NCBI GenBank assembly: GCA_025774555.1
Contig: JALGVT010000030.1
Location: 1-64,000, forward strand
From: a candidate division LCP-89 bacterium
Lineage (GTDB): Bacteria > Electryoneota > B3-LCP
Direction of reading: 5' to 3'
DNA length: 64,000 nt
Shown here: one piece after another, positions 44,347 to 52,618 of the stretch
How positions within the stretch are numbered: position 1 is the stretch's first letter
Layout of the letters: every line of letters begins with the position of its first letter
Program-made: the position numbers and the translations under genes
The notes under the pieces: generated by a model
The model's database searches: none
What the model was told of the DNA's origin: nothing
The model's input: the letters and a program-made list of their open reading frames with translations, nothing else

Positions 44347-45474
44347 ATGAGACCAATCCTGGTGCTGATTCGGAAGGAATTCCAGCAGATTCTCTATGAT
44401 AAAATGATGCTGCGGATCATCTTCCTGATGCCCTTGATACAAACGTTCCTGATGGGTTACGCCGTTACCACGGACGTCAAGCATCAGAAAGTAGTGATCT
44501 TAGATGAAGACCGCTCTGCATCATCGCGTCAGATTATCTCAAGTCTGCGGCATTGCGGATATTTCGATATGGAAGGAGACCTTTCTTCACGCCGGGAAGT
44601 GGGCGATTGGATTCAATCTGGTAAAGCTGATCTGGGATTGATGATTCCGCTGCACTTTGAAGCTGACTTTGAAACCGGGAAAAGCCCCTCAGTGCAGTTG
44701 CTGGTTGACGGACAGAACTCCAATACATCCAGCATTGGATTAGGATACGTCATGGGAATCTTGCAGGATTTTTCGCAGAACGTATCCTTTGAAAAGCGAT
44801 TGATCAGCGGCGTTAAAACGGCTTCAATGCACCTACTCGAAGCGCAGACCCGGGTTTTCTATAATCCAGAACTGAAGAGTGTTTATTATATGATTCCGGG
44901 GATCGTTACCGTGCTTCTAACCATTGTAACCATGATGTTGACTGCGATGGGGTTAGTGCGCGAAAAGGAGATCGGCACGCTGGAACAGCTTCTGGTAACG
45001 CCCATTCGATCATACCAGTTGTTGATCGGTAAGCTGGTGCCGTTCGCAATTCTTGGATATATTGCGCTTATCGTGATACTGCTCTTCGGGACGATCTGGT
45101 TCGGGCTGCCCTTTGAAGGAAGCGTTTGGATCGTCGCACTGGCAACCGCTATCTTCCTGATGTCAACTCTGGGGTTCGGATTGTTCATATCCTCTATATC
45201 ATCTACACAACAGCAGGCGATGTTTATCGCCTGGTTTTTCATGGTTTTCGGGCTTTTGATGTCCGGTTTCTTCTATGCGATAGAGAACATGCCGGACTGG
45301 GCGCAAACCGTGACGCTTTTCAATCCGCTGCGTTTCTACTTAGCCATCCTGCGGGAGGTCTTCCTTAAAGGCGCTGGCATTATGCACCTCAAGTTTGAAT
45401 TCGGAGCGCTGACACTGATGGGAATCAGTATTTTATCCATGACCGTGCTTCAGTTTCGAGCGAAACTGAAATAA
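44347..45474 (+). CDS. ABC-2 type permease, YbhR-like
   Basis: This 375-residue permease has the same architecture as the preceding one, with the coupling segment REKEIGTLEQLLVTPIRSYQLLIGK. The start is taken as ATG 44347 rather than TTG 44344. The two permeases are clearly related and probably arose by duplication. The six-gene set lacks any dedicated substrate gene, so the exported compound is unknown; YbhGFSR homologues handle drugs or cations. Confidence 0.92.
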   Translation: MRPILVLIRKEFQQILYDKMMLRIIFLMPLIQTFLMGYAVTTDVKHQKVVILDEDRSASSRQIISSLRHCGYFDMEGDLSSRREVGDWIQSGKADLGLMIPLHFEADFETGKSPSVQLLVDGQNSNTSSIGLGYVMGILQDFSQNVSFEKRLISGVKTASMHLLEAQTRVFYNPELKSVYYMIPGIVTVLLTIVTMMLTAMGLVREKEIGTLEQLLVTPIRSYQLLIGKLVPFAILGYIALIVILLFGTIWFGLPFEGSVWIVALATAIFLMSTLGFGLFISSISSTQQQAMFIAWFFMVFGLLMSGFFYAIENMPDWAQTVTLFNPLRFYLAILREVFLKGAGIMHLKFEFGALTLMGISILSMTVLQFRAKLK

Positions 45475-45553
45475 TTGACAGCTTCGATCTGCTACCGCCC
45501 GGCCACAAATAGCATAGGTTGCAGACGGTACAATCCGCTGTACAGCGGACAAA

Positions 45554-45708
45554 GGGGCTGTCCCAAAAGTCCATAAACTGTCATTGTCCCATAGGGATGC
45601 CTTCGGCACGAACGAAGTGTGGCAATCTTTAAGCACATATATAATAGGAGATTGCCACGTCACTACGTTCCTCGCAATGACCATAAAAGCTGCTTTTGGG
45701 ACAGCCCC
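45554..45708. repeat. TIR element copy F
   Basis: This 155-bp copy has near-perfect ends, GGGGCTGTCCCAAAAG and CTTTTGGGACAGCCCC, in the same orientation as copies A, C and E. Confidence 0.88.
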
Positions 45709-46002
45709 TTTCTGAACTCCGATTCCTGAATCCCGTAGGCGCACTGCGGTGCTCCCTTTATTAGCCCTCTTCAGAGGGGTTGTTTATTCGTAGACCCGTC
45801 ATTTATGGCGGGGATATTATGCGAGGTCATCTCGCCATTCTCGGGATTAACGACGCCCCCGACTACGCAATCTGCTATCTCAGACCACTAGCCACTAACC
45901 ACTATTCACTACCCACTAACAGCTAATTTCCCCATTCTTCTCTTGACTTTCCCCCATAACTGTTGTATATTATATACAAGAACCTTTAATCTGCGAAATC
46001 TG
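45706..46002 (+). repeat. Long direct repeat, left copy
   Basis: About 297 bp, starting CCCTTTCTGAACTCCGATTC and ending AATCTGCGAAATCTG, recur at 47755-48036 with few changes apart from a variable heptamer section. The repeat carries the promoter of the 46048 gene. Confidence 0.9.
45943..45979 (+). promoter_or_regulatory. Promoter with operator-like palindrome
   Basis: TTGACT (45943-45948), 17 bases and TATATT (45966-45971). The palindrome TTGTATATTATATACAA (45963-45979) covers the -10 box and could bind a repressor. The start codon is 69 bases further on. Confidence 0.65.
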
Positions 46003-46047
46003 CTTAATCCGCGCAATCTGCGGTTCAGAAGTATATAGAATAATATC

Positions 46048-47685
46048 ATGCAAAAACTAACCTTAACCACCATCTTTATTCTGATAACAGCACTAACCGC
46101 CACCGCCCAGGTGCAATATATGGAACCCTTCTGGATTGCTACGGGGACGTCCGATACGACTGAACTTGGGGAATCCATTGCAGGAATTGGAGACATCAAC
46201 CAGGACGGCTACGACGATTTTGCCGTCAGCACTGCCGAAGAACGCGTCTGGATCTTCCTGGGCAGCTCCTTACCGGACAGCATCCCGGATATATATCTCT
46301 CTTGGGATGACCCCGATACTACCCTCCGCTGGTGGGGCAGGTATGTGACCAATATCGGCGATGTTAATTCAGATTCGTACGATGATTTTGCTGTTTTTTC
46401 CAGGGTTACTCATGACAATTGGCAAAAAAACAAATATTTTATCTACTACTCAGGAGCTGCATTCGATACCATACCTGATTTGATTGTTGGTCCACCTCTT
46501 CTTTTTCATGGTGAAGATTTCATAGTCGGCATAGGTGATTTCAACGGCGATGGAGGAAATGATTTCGCTATTGGGGATAATCTGTATGTTCCCGGAACTA
46601 CTTATAATGGTATAATGCAAGTTTTTTATGGCGGCGCTATCCTCGATAGCCTGCCCGATTGGCAGATCACTGCGCGAGAGGATCGTGATTGTTATCCCAG
46701 GTGTTGTACCGGATTAGGCGATCTTAACGGGGATGGTTGTGATGACTTTGCCGCTGGTTCCGCAAGTGTCCAGGGTGCAACGGGTAACATAGATAACACC
46801 GGTCTGGTTGAGGTGTATTACGGCGGAACTCCTCCCGATACAATCCCGGAATACAGGTTCTATGGAAACGAGGAGGAGAGGTTTGGATATTCCCTGACAG
46901 GCTTGGATATCAATCGAGACGGCTATCTTGAGTTGTGTTTCAGATCCGCTCGAGAGTATCCACCTGACTATTATGATTCATACCTTATCTTCGATCTGGC
47001 AAACGAACCGGATAGTATCCCGGATTACCTGATCTGCGGGACATCTCAGAATAAGGTTGGTCTTAACCCGACTCCCATCGACTTTAACGGAGACGGCTGG
47101 GACGATCTGGCGACGGGTAATGCGCTGGCTATAATAGGCTATGGGGCGGCGCAGGTTTATTTGGGAGGGGAAGATTTCAATGAATCGCTGGATCTCGTCA
47201 TGTATGGTCATTATGACTTCTGCTATTTAGGACGGGGAATGGCGAACATTGGAGACTTCAACGGAGACGGTATCGAAGACCTGGCGGTGGGCGAACCGGG
47301 ATATTTTACCTTCATGCAGCAGGCAGCCTGGGGGCGCGTTCATGTGATTCTGGGGGATTCGGCCTATCACCAATCAGTAGGGGTGGAAGAAATCCCACAA
47401 CCCCCCATTCCGACTTCTCAAATCCTGCTGGAGTCTTATCCCAATCCGTTTAATTCGCAAGTAGTTATTAGTTTCGAGTTGCGAGTTGCGAGTAAGATTC
47501 GCCTGCAAATATTCGATATCTCGGGGCGTGATGTAGGGGCGAGGCGTGCCTCGCCCTCACCAGGCTATCCCCCCGGCTCACACCAATTCACCTTCAATGG
47601 CGAGGGTTTGCCGTCGGGAATATACATCGTTCGCCTGCAGGCAGGGGAGTATCAAGGGACTAAGAAGATCGTCTTATTGAAATAA
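46048..47685 (+). CDS. Secreted FG-GAP/integrin-like protein with T9SS tail
   Basis: This 545-residue protein has a signal peptide (cut after Ala20, Gln21 first) and at least six FG-GAP-type repeats with calcium-loop motifs (IGDINQDGYDDFAV, IGDFNGDGGNDFAI, LGDLNGDGCDDFAA, IGDFNGDGIEDLAV), predicted to fold as a beta-propeller. The C-terminus is a T9SS sorting domain (YPNPFNSQVVISF, ending KKIVLLK). Two stretches inside that domain derive from genomic repeats: ELRVAS from GAGTTGC heptamers and GARRASP from a GC palindrome. The gene is flanked by ~290-bp direct repeats. Confidence 0.85.
   Translation: MQKLTLTTIFILITALTATAQVQYMEPFWIATGTSDTTELGESIAGIGDINQDGYDDFAVSTAEERVWIFLGSSLPDSIPDIYLSWDDPDTTLRWWGRYVTNIGDVNSDSYDDFAVFSRVTHDNWQKNKYFIYYSGAAFDTIPDLIVGPPLLFHGEDFIVGIGDFNGDGGNDFAIGDNLYVPGTTYNGIMQVFYGGAILDSLPDWQITAREDRDCYPRCCTGLGDLNGDGCDDFAAGSASVQGATGNIDNTGLVEVYYGGTPPDTIPEYRFYGNEEERFGYSLTGLDINRDGYLELCFRSAREYPPDYYDSYLIFDLANEPDSIPDYLICGTSQNKVGLNPTPIDFNGDGWDDLATGNALAIIGYGAAQVYLGGEDFNESLDLVMYGHYDFCYLGRGMANIGDFNGDGIEDLAVGEPGYFTFMQQAAWGRVHVILGDSAYHQSVGVEEIPQPPIPTSQILLESYPNPFNSQVVISFELRVASKIRLQIFDISGRDVGARRASPSPGYPPGSHQFTFNGEGLPSGIYIVRLQAGEYQGTKKIVLLK
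47476..47493 (+). repeat. In-frame GAGTTGC heptamers
   Basis: GAGTTGC occurs two and a half times in tandem within the sorting-domain coding region, at the strand following NPFNSQVVIS. Confidence 0.75.
47537..47556. repeat. In-frame 20-bp palindrome
   Basis: GGGCGAGGCGTGCCTCGCCC has 9-bp arms around GT and is preceded by GTAGG. It encodes part of GARRASPS inside the sorting domain. The same arms occur in the intergenic copy at 11847-11867. Confidence 0.8.
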
Positions 47686-47754
47686 TCCTCGCAATCCGCG
47701 TAATCCGTGAAATCCTTGGTTTGGACAATTATCGTAGAGGCGCACGGCAGTGCG

Positions 47755-48036
47755 CCCTTTCTGAACTCCGATTCCTGAATCCCGTAGGCGCACTGTGGTG
47801 CTCCCTTTATTAGCCCTCTTCAGAGGGGTTGTTTATTCGTAGACCCGTCATTTATGGCGGGGATATTATGCGAGGTCATCTCGCAATTACCGTGATTAAC
47901 GACGCCCCCGGCTACGGAAGCTGCGATTTTGAGCACTAATCACTAACCACTGACAGCTAATTCCCCCATTCTCCTCTTGACTTTCCCCCATAACTGTTGT
48001 ATATTATATACAAGAACCTTTAATCTGCGAAATCTG
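47755..48036 (+). repeat. Long direct repeat, right copy
   Basis: This second copy of the 45706-46002 repeat is 282 bp. It is shorter mainly in the heptamer section. Its promoter points at a stretch with no + strand gene. Confidence 0.9.
47977..48013 (+). promoter_or_regulatory. Orphan duplicate promoter
   Basis: TTGACT (47977-47982), 17 bases, TATATT (48000-48005) and the palindrome TTGTATATTATATACAA (47997-48013) are identical to the promoter of the 46048 gene. No + strand gene follows; the next gene is on the - strand. Confidence 0.6.
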
Positions 48037-48232
48037 TCCGTCTACCGACGGATCCTTGTAATCCGCGTCATCCGTGATCTTTTTTGCCAGCAGCCAGCCA
48101 CCAGCCACTAACTTCCAACCACCGACATATCTGGCGGACACACGATTATGTCGGGCAAATTTGTCGCACCGTCATACTTAGCTTTTCTTCCAAACCATTA
48201 AAATCCACATGAAAAGCGACAGATGTGTCGGC

Positions 48233-48487
48233 TTAGTCCTCACAGGAAATCTCACGCGCTAACTTCTGCTCCTCAATCAGCGCTTTCAATCCTTCTTCAA
48301 GCTCAGTCATGTTTTCCACATCGCCGTAGAAGAAAGGTGAAGCGTCGATCTGGTTTGCCTGGTTGTGACGTATGACTTCACCCAGGATACCGGGCGGCGT
48401 GTAACCCGTGCTAAGGAACCAGACGAAACCTCCCAGCAGGAAGATGCCGAGTAAGAATTTCAGCCATTTTTTAGCGGTAGTTGCCAT
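48233..48487 (-). CDS. Small membrane protein partner of YeiH-type transporter
   Basis: This 84-residue protein has one transmembrane helix (residues ~8-26) and a soluble tail of about 58 residues ending in a coiled-coil-like ELEEGLKALIEEQKLAREIS segment. No family is recognised. Its ATG shares one base with the stop of the upstream transporter gene, so the two are translationally coupled and the products may interact. Confidence 0.7.
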   Translation of the reverse strand: MATTAKKWLKFLLGIFLLGGFVWFLSTGYTPPGILGEVIRHNQANQIDASPFFYGDVENMTELEEGLKALIEEQKLAREISCED

Positions 48488-49848
48488 CAGTGCACCGCAT
48501 TGGGGAAGAAGACCATGAACGCCAGGAATGCAATCAGCAGCGTCAGCGCCAGGTTAAATGACTGTCCTATAGCGTATAGAATCAGCGGTTTACCGCCCTC
48601 CATGCGGCTGGCAAGTTCTCTGAAATTGGATTCCAGACCGATAGCTGTGAACGCCAGACAGAAGAACCAGCCCCGCATCGTTTTGGTGACCGGCTTGATG
48701 AATTCCACTTCAACCAGCTTGAAATCGCCCTGCATCATGGGTACTACTACGAAAGAAAACAGCAGCGATGCGGCAATAAAACCAAGCACGAACTTGGGGA
48801 AGCGGTACCATATTTCCATGGCGTTAGGGCGGGGACCGTTGGGGTCACGTTCCACCGATGTTACCCAGTAAATCGCCACGATAAATGCTAACAGTCCGAT
48901 CATTACGTTCTGTATCATTTTCACAACAGCGGCGACCTTTTCCGCTGTTGGTCCCAGCATTGAGCCTGCTGCAACTACGGCGCCGGTAGAGTCGATAGTG
49001 CCGCCCATCCAGGCTGCGCCTAATATCGAATTCATGCCTATGTACTTGATGAACATGGGCATAAAGACCATCATCAGCACAGTGAAGATGAGGGTCATAC
49101 CCACAGCTAGGGTGAGATCTTCCTTTTTTGCTCGGCAGGCGGCGGATGTGGCTATAGCCGCAGAAACTCCACAGACAGAAGTCGCCGCGGCGATGATGAT
49201 GATTAACTTCTTGTTCATCATCTTCAGAGTTCTCACACCGAAGCGGTACATGAAGATTACGACCACAGGCGTCACGATCCAGGCAACCATCAATCCGGGC
49301 AAGCCCAAAGATAGTATCTTTTTGAATAGTATCTCCGCGCCCAGGAGCACCAGACCGGTTTTGATGAATAGTTCAGTCTTTGCTCCGGCTTTCAGCCAGT
49401 TTGGAGTGCCTATGGTGTTGGATATAAGAAGCCCTAAAAGCAATGCCCACATAGCGTAACTCAAACCGATGAACTTGATGTTGGTCTGATCGGCGATCCA
49501 ATAGGCTACGCAGGATAAGATGAATACACCCGCAAAGCCTGCCAGGTAAGTCAGCCATTTATCCGTTTTCATGAAGGATATGCCGATGGAGGTCATCACC
49601 GCCAGTCCGATCATCAGGATCAGCAGCGGGATGAAGATGGTCGTATCGCCGGAAAGGAAAGCATCGAAGGGGTTGTCTGTCCATTTTCCGATCTTGGGTA
49701 CTTTTGGTATCCATTTGAGGAGTGCGCCGAAGATGATGATAAAACCGAACCAGATCGCCCAGTAATCCTCATCGTGTATTAATTCTGACCAGCCGGATTC
49801 GCGGATTTCCGGAGTCAAGGGTGCAGGTTGTTCTCCACTTTCATTCAA
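48487..49848 (-). CDS. YeiH-family putative sulfate exporter
   Basis: This 453-residue protein has about 11-12 transmembrane helices and the conserved YeiH/UPF0324 segments: LLGLLISNTIGTPNWLKAG, GLVLLGAEILF, TSVCGVSAAIATSAA and GTIDSTGAVVAAGSM. The family is annotated as putative sulfate exporters, on thin evidence. It is about 100 residues longer than typical YeiH proteins because of an N-terminal extension with extra helices. A GGAGG ribosome-binding site precedes ATG 49848. A small membrane gene is coupled downstream. Confidence 0.85.
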   Translation of the reverse strand: MNESGEQPAPLTPEIRESGWSELIHDEDYWAIWFGFIIIFGALLKWIPKVPKIGKWTDNPFDAFLSGDTTIFIPLLILMIGLAVMTSIGISFMKTDKWLTYLAGFAGVFILSCVAYWIADQTNIKFIGLSYAMWALLLGLLISNTIGTPNWLKAGAKTELFIKTGLVLLGAEILFKKILSLGLPGLMVAWIVTPVVVIFMYRFGVRTLKMMNKKLIIIIAAATSVCGVSAAIATSAACRAKKEDLTLAVGMTLIFTVLMMVFMPMFIKYIGMNSILGAAWMGGTIDSTGAVVAAGSMLGPTAEKVAAVVKMIQNVMIGLLAFIVAIYWVTSVERDPNGPRPNAMEIWYRFPKFVLGFIAASLLFSFVVVPMMQGDFKLVEVEFIKPVTKTMRGWFFCLAFTAIGLESNFRELASRMEGGKPLILYAIGQSFNLALTLLIAFLAFMVFFPNAVH

Positions 49849-50025
49849 GATTACATCCTCCCTCGTTGTTAAGTAACAGGGAACCGTTTTAGCAATATAA
49901 GCATTTCTCTTCCAATTGTCAAGAAAATTTTAACCCGCACTTAGATATTAAGACATAATTTGCTTAATTATATGAGATTAAATTGAATAAAATAATGTCA
50001 ATAATAAAATTATTTTTTAATGACT

Positions 50026-50053
50026 TTGAAAATCATTAATCTCTTGTTATATT
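50026..50053 (+). promoter_or_regulatory. Promoter of the 50132 cargo gene
   Basis: TTGAAA (50026-50031), 16 bases and TATATT (50048-50053) lie 78 bases before the start codon in a very AT-rich divergent region. Confidence 0.55.
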
Positions 50054-50131
50054 GATAGTAATACCAACCTGTAACTGCTTCATTGTTGCATCCAAATCAG
50101 CATTTAGCAATTGGATAATGTGGAGAGCAAA

Positions 50132-52417
50132 ATGCGATACGCCTCACTTCTTGCTGCAATGTTAATAATCTCACTTGCAATATCTATCGCTTCAGCAGAT
50201 ACGATAATTCCCGGCGGGGATGTTTCAGGTTTATGGGATATTAGCGGATCGCCCTATATCATCCAGGGAGACATAACGGTTCAGGATGATGACAGCTTAA
50301 CTATCGAGCCGGGAGTGGAGATTCGGTTTGAGCAGGATGTTGGATTGGACGTATTCGGCTATTTACTGGCAGATGGTACCACTCAGCCGGGCATCGGCGA
50401 TACGATCCGATTTACATCCAACCTCCCCGATCCGCAGCCGGGAGATTGGGAAGGAATAGAAATCCCACTTTACAGCTATTATGGTGGACGAGTGAATCTG
50501 TTATTTTGCGCTCTTGAATATGCAGCAAGTCTTTCATTTGGAGAGGACAGTTTAAGCATTTTCGACAGCCGGATATCCTCACTTCAAAATACCATCACAA
50601 CACATAGTTGTAGTTCGACACTGGTACGTTGTGTGATCGCCCCTGACGTGTACCACGAGGGCGGCGGCCATGTGGTGGAAGAATGCATCTTTGGTGGTTA
50701 TCTCTACTATGATGACGAGGTAGGATGCGGCGGAGCTACGGTTACGGCTAGCTCCATTGCCGGAGATTTGCGGCTACTAAACTATGAAGCAACTTATACG
50801 ATCACGGATAGTAACGTGGGCGGTAACATTCCAACTGGCTGTGAGGGCACCAACTACTTAACGGGCTGTGATATCGCCGGGCAGATTACCGGTGGCTATG
50901 TAATTTACATCGATAGCTGTTCAGTGGGCGGCGGAATTTCAATGTGTCATGATTTCGGTTTTGGTCATCTATACCTCACTAATAGTACCATAACTGGTCT
51001 GCTTGAAATAGGGGATATGATGTACTCCGATATAGTGAATAACGAAATCAACTGCGACATTGTACTCGACCGGACCAGAGAGATGCTCCTGCAAGGAAAT
51101 CTTATACAAGGAAATCTGGTCGGATCGGTTTCTGATATGTGTATGAGTGGGCCAGAGATACATGATAATACCTTTTGTGGAGGAAGAATATGGCTAAATT
51201 CTTATCTTACCGGTCTCACGGTCACCATCAGTGGGAATATCATTAGGAATTGCCCACAAGAGGGGATTCGCGCCGTAATAACCGGCGCCGACGATGGCAA
51301 TACCGTTGTTATGATCAATAATACTATATTCGACACCCAGGCGGATGGCATCGTTGTCATCGACTCCAGTAGTTACGGCGGAACTCAATATGCCACGATT
51401 TCAAATAATATCATTTGTCAGACCGGAGGATATGGGATTTCTATAGACGATATCGAGGAGACGGATAATAGCTATAACAATCTCTGGGATTGTGCCCAGG
51501 GGCTCTATAACGGCATATCCCCCGGTGTGGGCTCTATGAATCAGAATCCACATTTTATCGATCCAGAAAGCGGTTATCTGAGTTTGCAGCGTACATCGCC
51601 CTGTATCGACGCAGGTAGTCCCTCTTCACCACTAGATCCAGACAGTACAGTCGCGGATATTGGCGCACTCTACTTCCACCAGGAAATGCCGGTGAAGCTT
51701 ACCTTGACTAAGCTTACCTTGACTCCCGAGAATCCGCCTATCGTCATCCTTGAGAGTGGCGGTTCGTTCAATTTCAATATCCAAGCGACCAACCGCACGG
51801 AGGAGGTACAATCTTTTGATTTCTGGACTGAGATCGAGCTGCCTGATTGGAGAACGGTTGAGATTATTAATGTCTCTGATCTTACCATCGCGGTTGGTGA
51901 TACCATCGACCGAGACCGCACTCAGTCAGTGCCGGATTTCGCTCCGGCGGGAACCTATACCTATTTAGCCTATGTCGGCACCTATCCCTGGGTGGTGGAT
52001 GATTACTATTATTTCTATTTTGAGAAAGAGGGGAATGACTTAGACGGCGAGCTTGGGTCTGCTGTGGATTGGCATTGCTCAGGAGAGCCGTTCGATGAGA
52101 TTAGCGAGGGCGACGCACGCGTCGCCCCTACGGAATTCGCTTTGCTGGGTGCGTACCCCAATCCCTTCAATCCCACAACAGCTATCAGCTATCAGCTTTC
52201 AGCGCTCAGCTTTGTTGAACTCACAGTGTACGATATACAAGGAAGATTAGTCGCAGAGTTAATCGACGGCTGGAGAGATACTGGAGTTCATGAGGTCACC
52301 TTCGATGGGTCGGATCTGGGTTCAGGGATTTACATATACCGGTTGGAGGCAAAGTCGGCGTCAGGGTCAGGGACGACCCCGACTACGATGAGTGGTAAGA
52401 TGTTGCTGTTGAAATAG
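50132..52417 (+). CDS. Secreted right-handed beta-helix protein with T9SS tail
   Basis: This 761-residue protein starts at ATG 50132 after TGGAGAG; TTG 50111 is an upstream in-frame codon. A signal peptide ends at ASA. Residues ~20-500 have the pattern of a parallel beta-helix: GGDVSGLWDISGSPYIIQGDITV and LTIEPGVEIRF at the start, then many short repeats with N-N-I/T-I-x motifs (ISGNIIRNC, MINNTIFDTQADGIVV). A beta-sandwich segment and a T9SS sorting domain (YPNPFNPTTAISYQL, ending KMLLLK) follow. It may bind or cleave polysaccharide, but no catalytic motif is clear. Two genomic repeats are embedded in its 3' end. Confidence 0.82.
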   Translation: MRYASLLAAMLIISLAISIASADTIIPGGDVSGLWDISGSPYIIQGDITVQDDDSLTIEPGVEIRFEQDVGLDVFGYLLADGTTQPGIGDTIRFTSNLPDPQPGDWEGIEIPLYSYYGGRVNLLFCALEYAASLSFGEDSLSIFDSRISSLQNTITTHSCSSTLVRCVIAPDVYHEGGGHVVEECIFGGYLYYDDEVGCGGATVTASSIAGDLRLLNYEATYTITDSNVGGNIPTGCEGTNYLTGCDIAGQITGGYVIYIDSCSVGGGISMCHDFGFGHLYLTNSTITGLLEIGDMMYSDIVNNEINCDIVLDRTREMLLQGNLIQGNLVGSVSDMCMSGPEIHDNTFCGGRIWLNSYLTGLTVTISGNIIRNCPQEGIRAVITGADDGNTVVMINNTIFDTQADGIVVIDSSSYGGTQYATISNNIICQTGGYGISIDDIEETDNSYNNLWDCAQGLYNGISPGVGSMNQNPHFIDPESGYLSLQRTSPCIDAGSPSSPLDPDSTVADIGALYFHQEMPVKLTLTKLTLTPENPPIVILESGGSFNFNIQATNRTEEVQSFDFWTEIELPDWRTVEIINVSDLTIAVGDTIDRDRTQSVPDFAPAGTYTYLAYVGTYPWVVDDYYYFYFEKEGNDLDGELGSAVDWHCSGEPFDEISEGDARVAPTEFALLGAYPNPFNPTTAISYQLSALSFVELTVYDIQGRLVAELIDGWRDTGVHEVTFDGSDLGSGIYIYRLEAKSASGSGTTPTTMSGKMLLLK
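52108..52127. repeat. In-frame 20-bp palindrome
   Basis: GGGCGACGCACGCGTCGCCC has 9-bp arms around AC and is followed by CTACG. It encodes part of EGDARVAPT, just before the sorting domain. The layout is the same as at 47537-47556. Confidence 0.8.
52179..52213 (+). repeat. In-frame CAGCTNT heptamer array
   Basis: Five tandem heptamers (CAGCTAT twice, CAGCTTT, CAGCGCT, CAGCTTT) lie in the sorting-domain coding region and encode the SYQLSALSF stretch. Confidence 0.8.
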
Positions 52418-52458
52418 TGTGAAGATAGGAGTCTTTGGGACCCATCTGCAAGAAAAAA

Positions 52459-52591
52459 GGGGCTGTCCCAAAAGGATCAATGTCATTCTGAGCAAGCCGA
52501 AGGCGCAGCGAAGAATCTCTTGCTTATCTTAACTTTATGATTCTTTCGAAACTCTTCGCTTCGCTCAGAGTGACACTTTTAGGACAGTCCC
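52459..52591. repeat. TIR element copy G, divergent interior
   Basis: This 133-bp copy has ends GGGGCTGTCCCAAAAG and CTTTTAGGACAGTCCC. The interior differs from the other copies: GTCATTCTGAGC...GAAGAATCTC on the left mirrors ACTCTTCGCTTCGCTCAGAGTGAC on the right. It lies between convergent genes and may act as terminator for both. Confidence 0.85.
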
Positions 52592-52618
52592 TATTAATAT
52601 CAGGTTTTAAGTTTTAAG

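Larger units (their letters stand above)
45475..46047. other. Gene-free region with repeats and a promoter
   Basis: No gene is seen. It contains a 16-bp palindrome TCCGCTGTACAGCGGA (45534-45549), TIR element copy F (45554-45708), the first copy of a long direct repeat (45706-46002), CCACTAN heptamers (45886-45921) and AATCTGC-type tandem repeats (45990-46028). Confidence 0.8.
47686..48232. other. Gene-free region with second long direct repeat
   Basis: No gene is seen. It starts with AATCCGNGN tandem units (47687-47720), then a GGCGCAC palindrome near 47738-47757, the second long direct repeat (47755-48036) with an orphan promoter, more AATCCGCG/heptamer-like units (48046-48115) and 60 unremarkable bases. 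Confidence 0.8.

Noticed and set aside
45886-45921. CCACTAN repeats as a CRISPR array
   Set aside because: The units are contiguous 7-mers without spacers and there are no cas genes.
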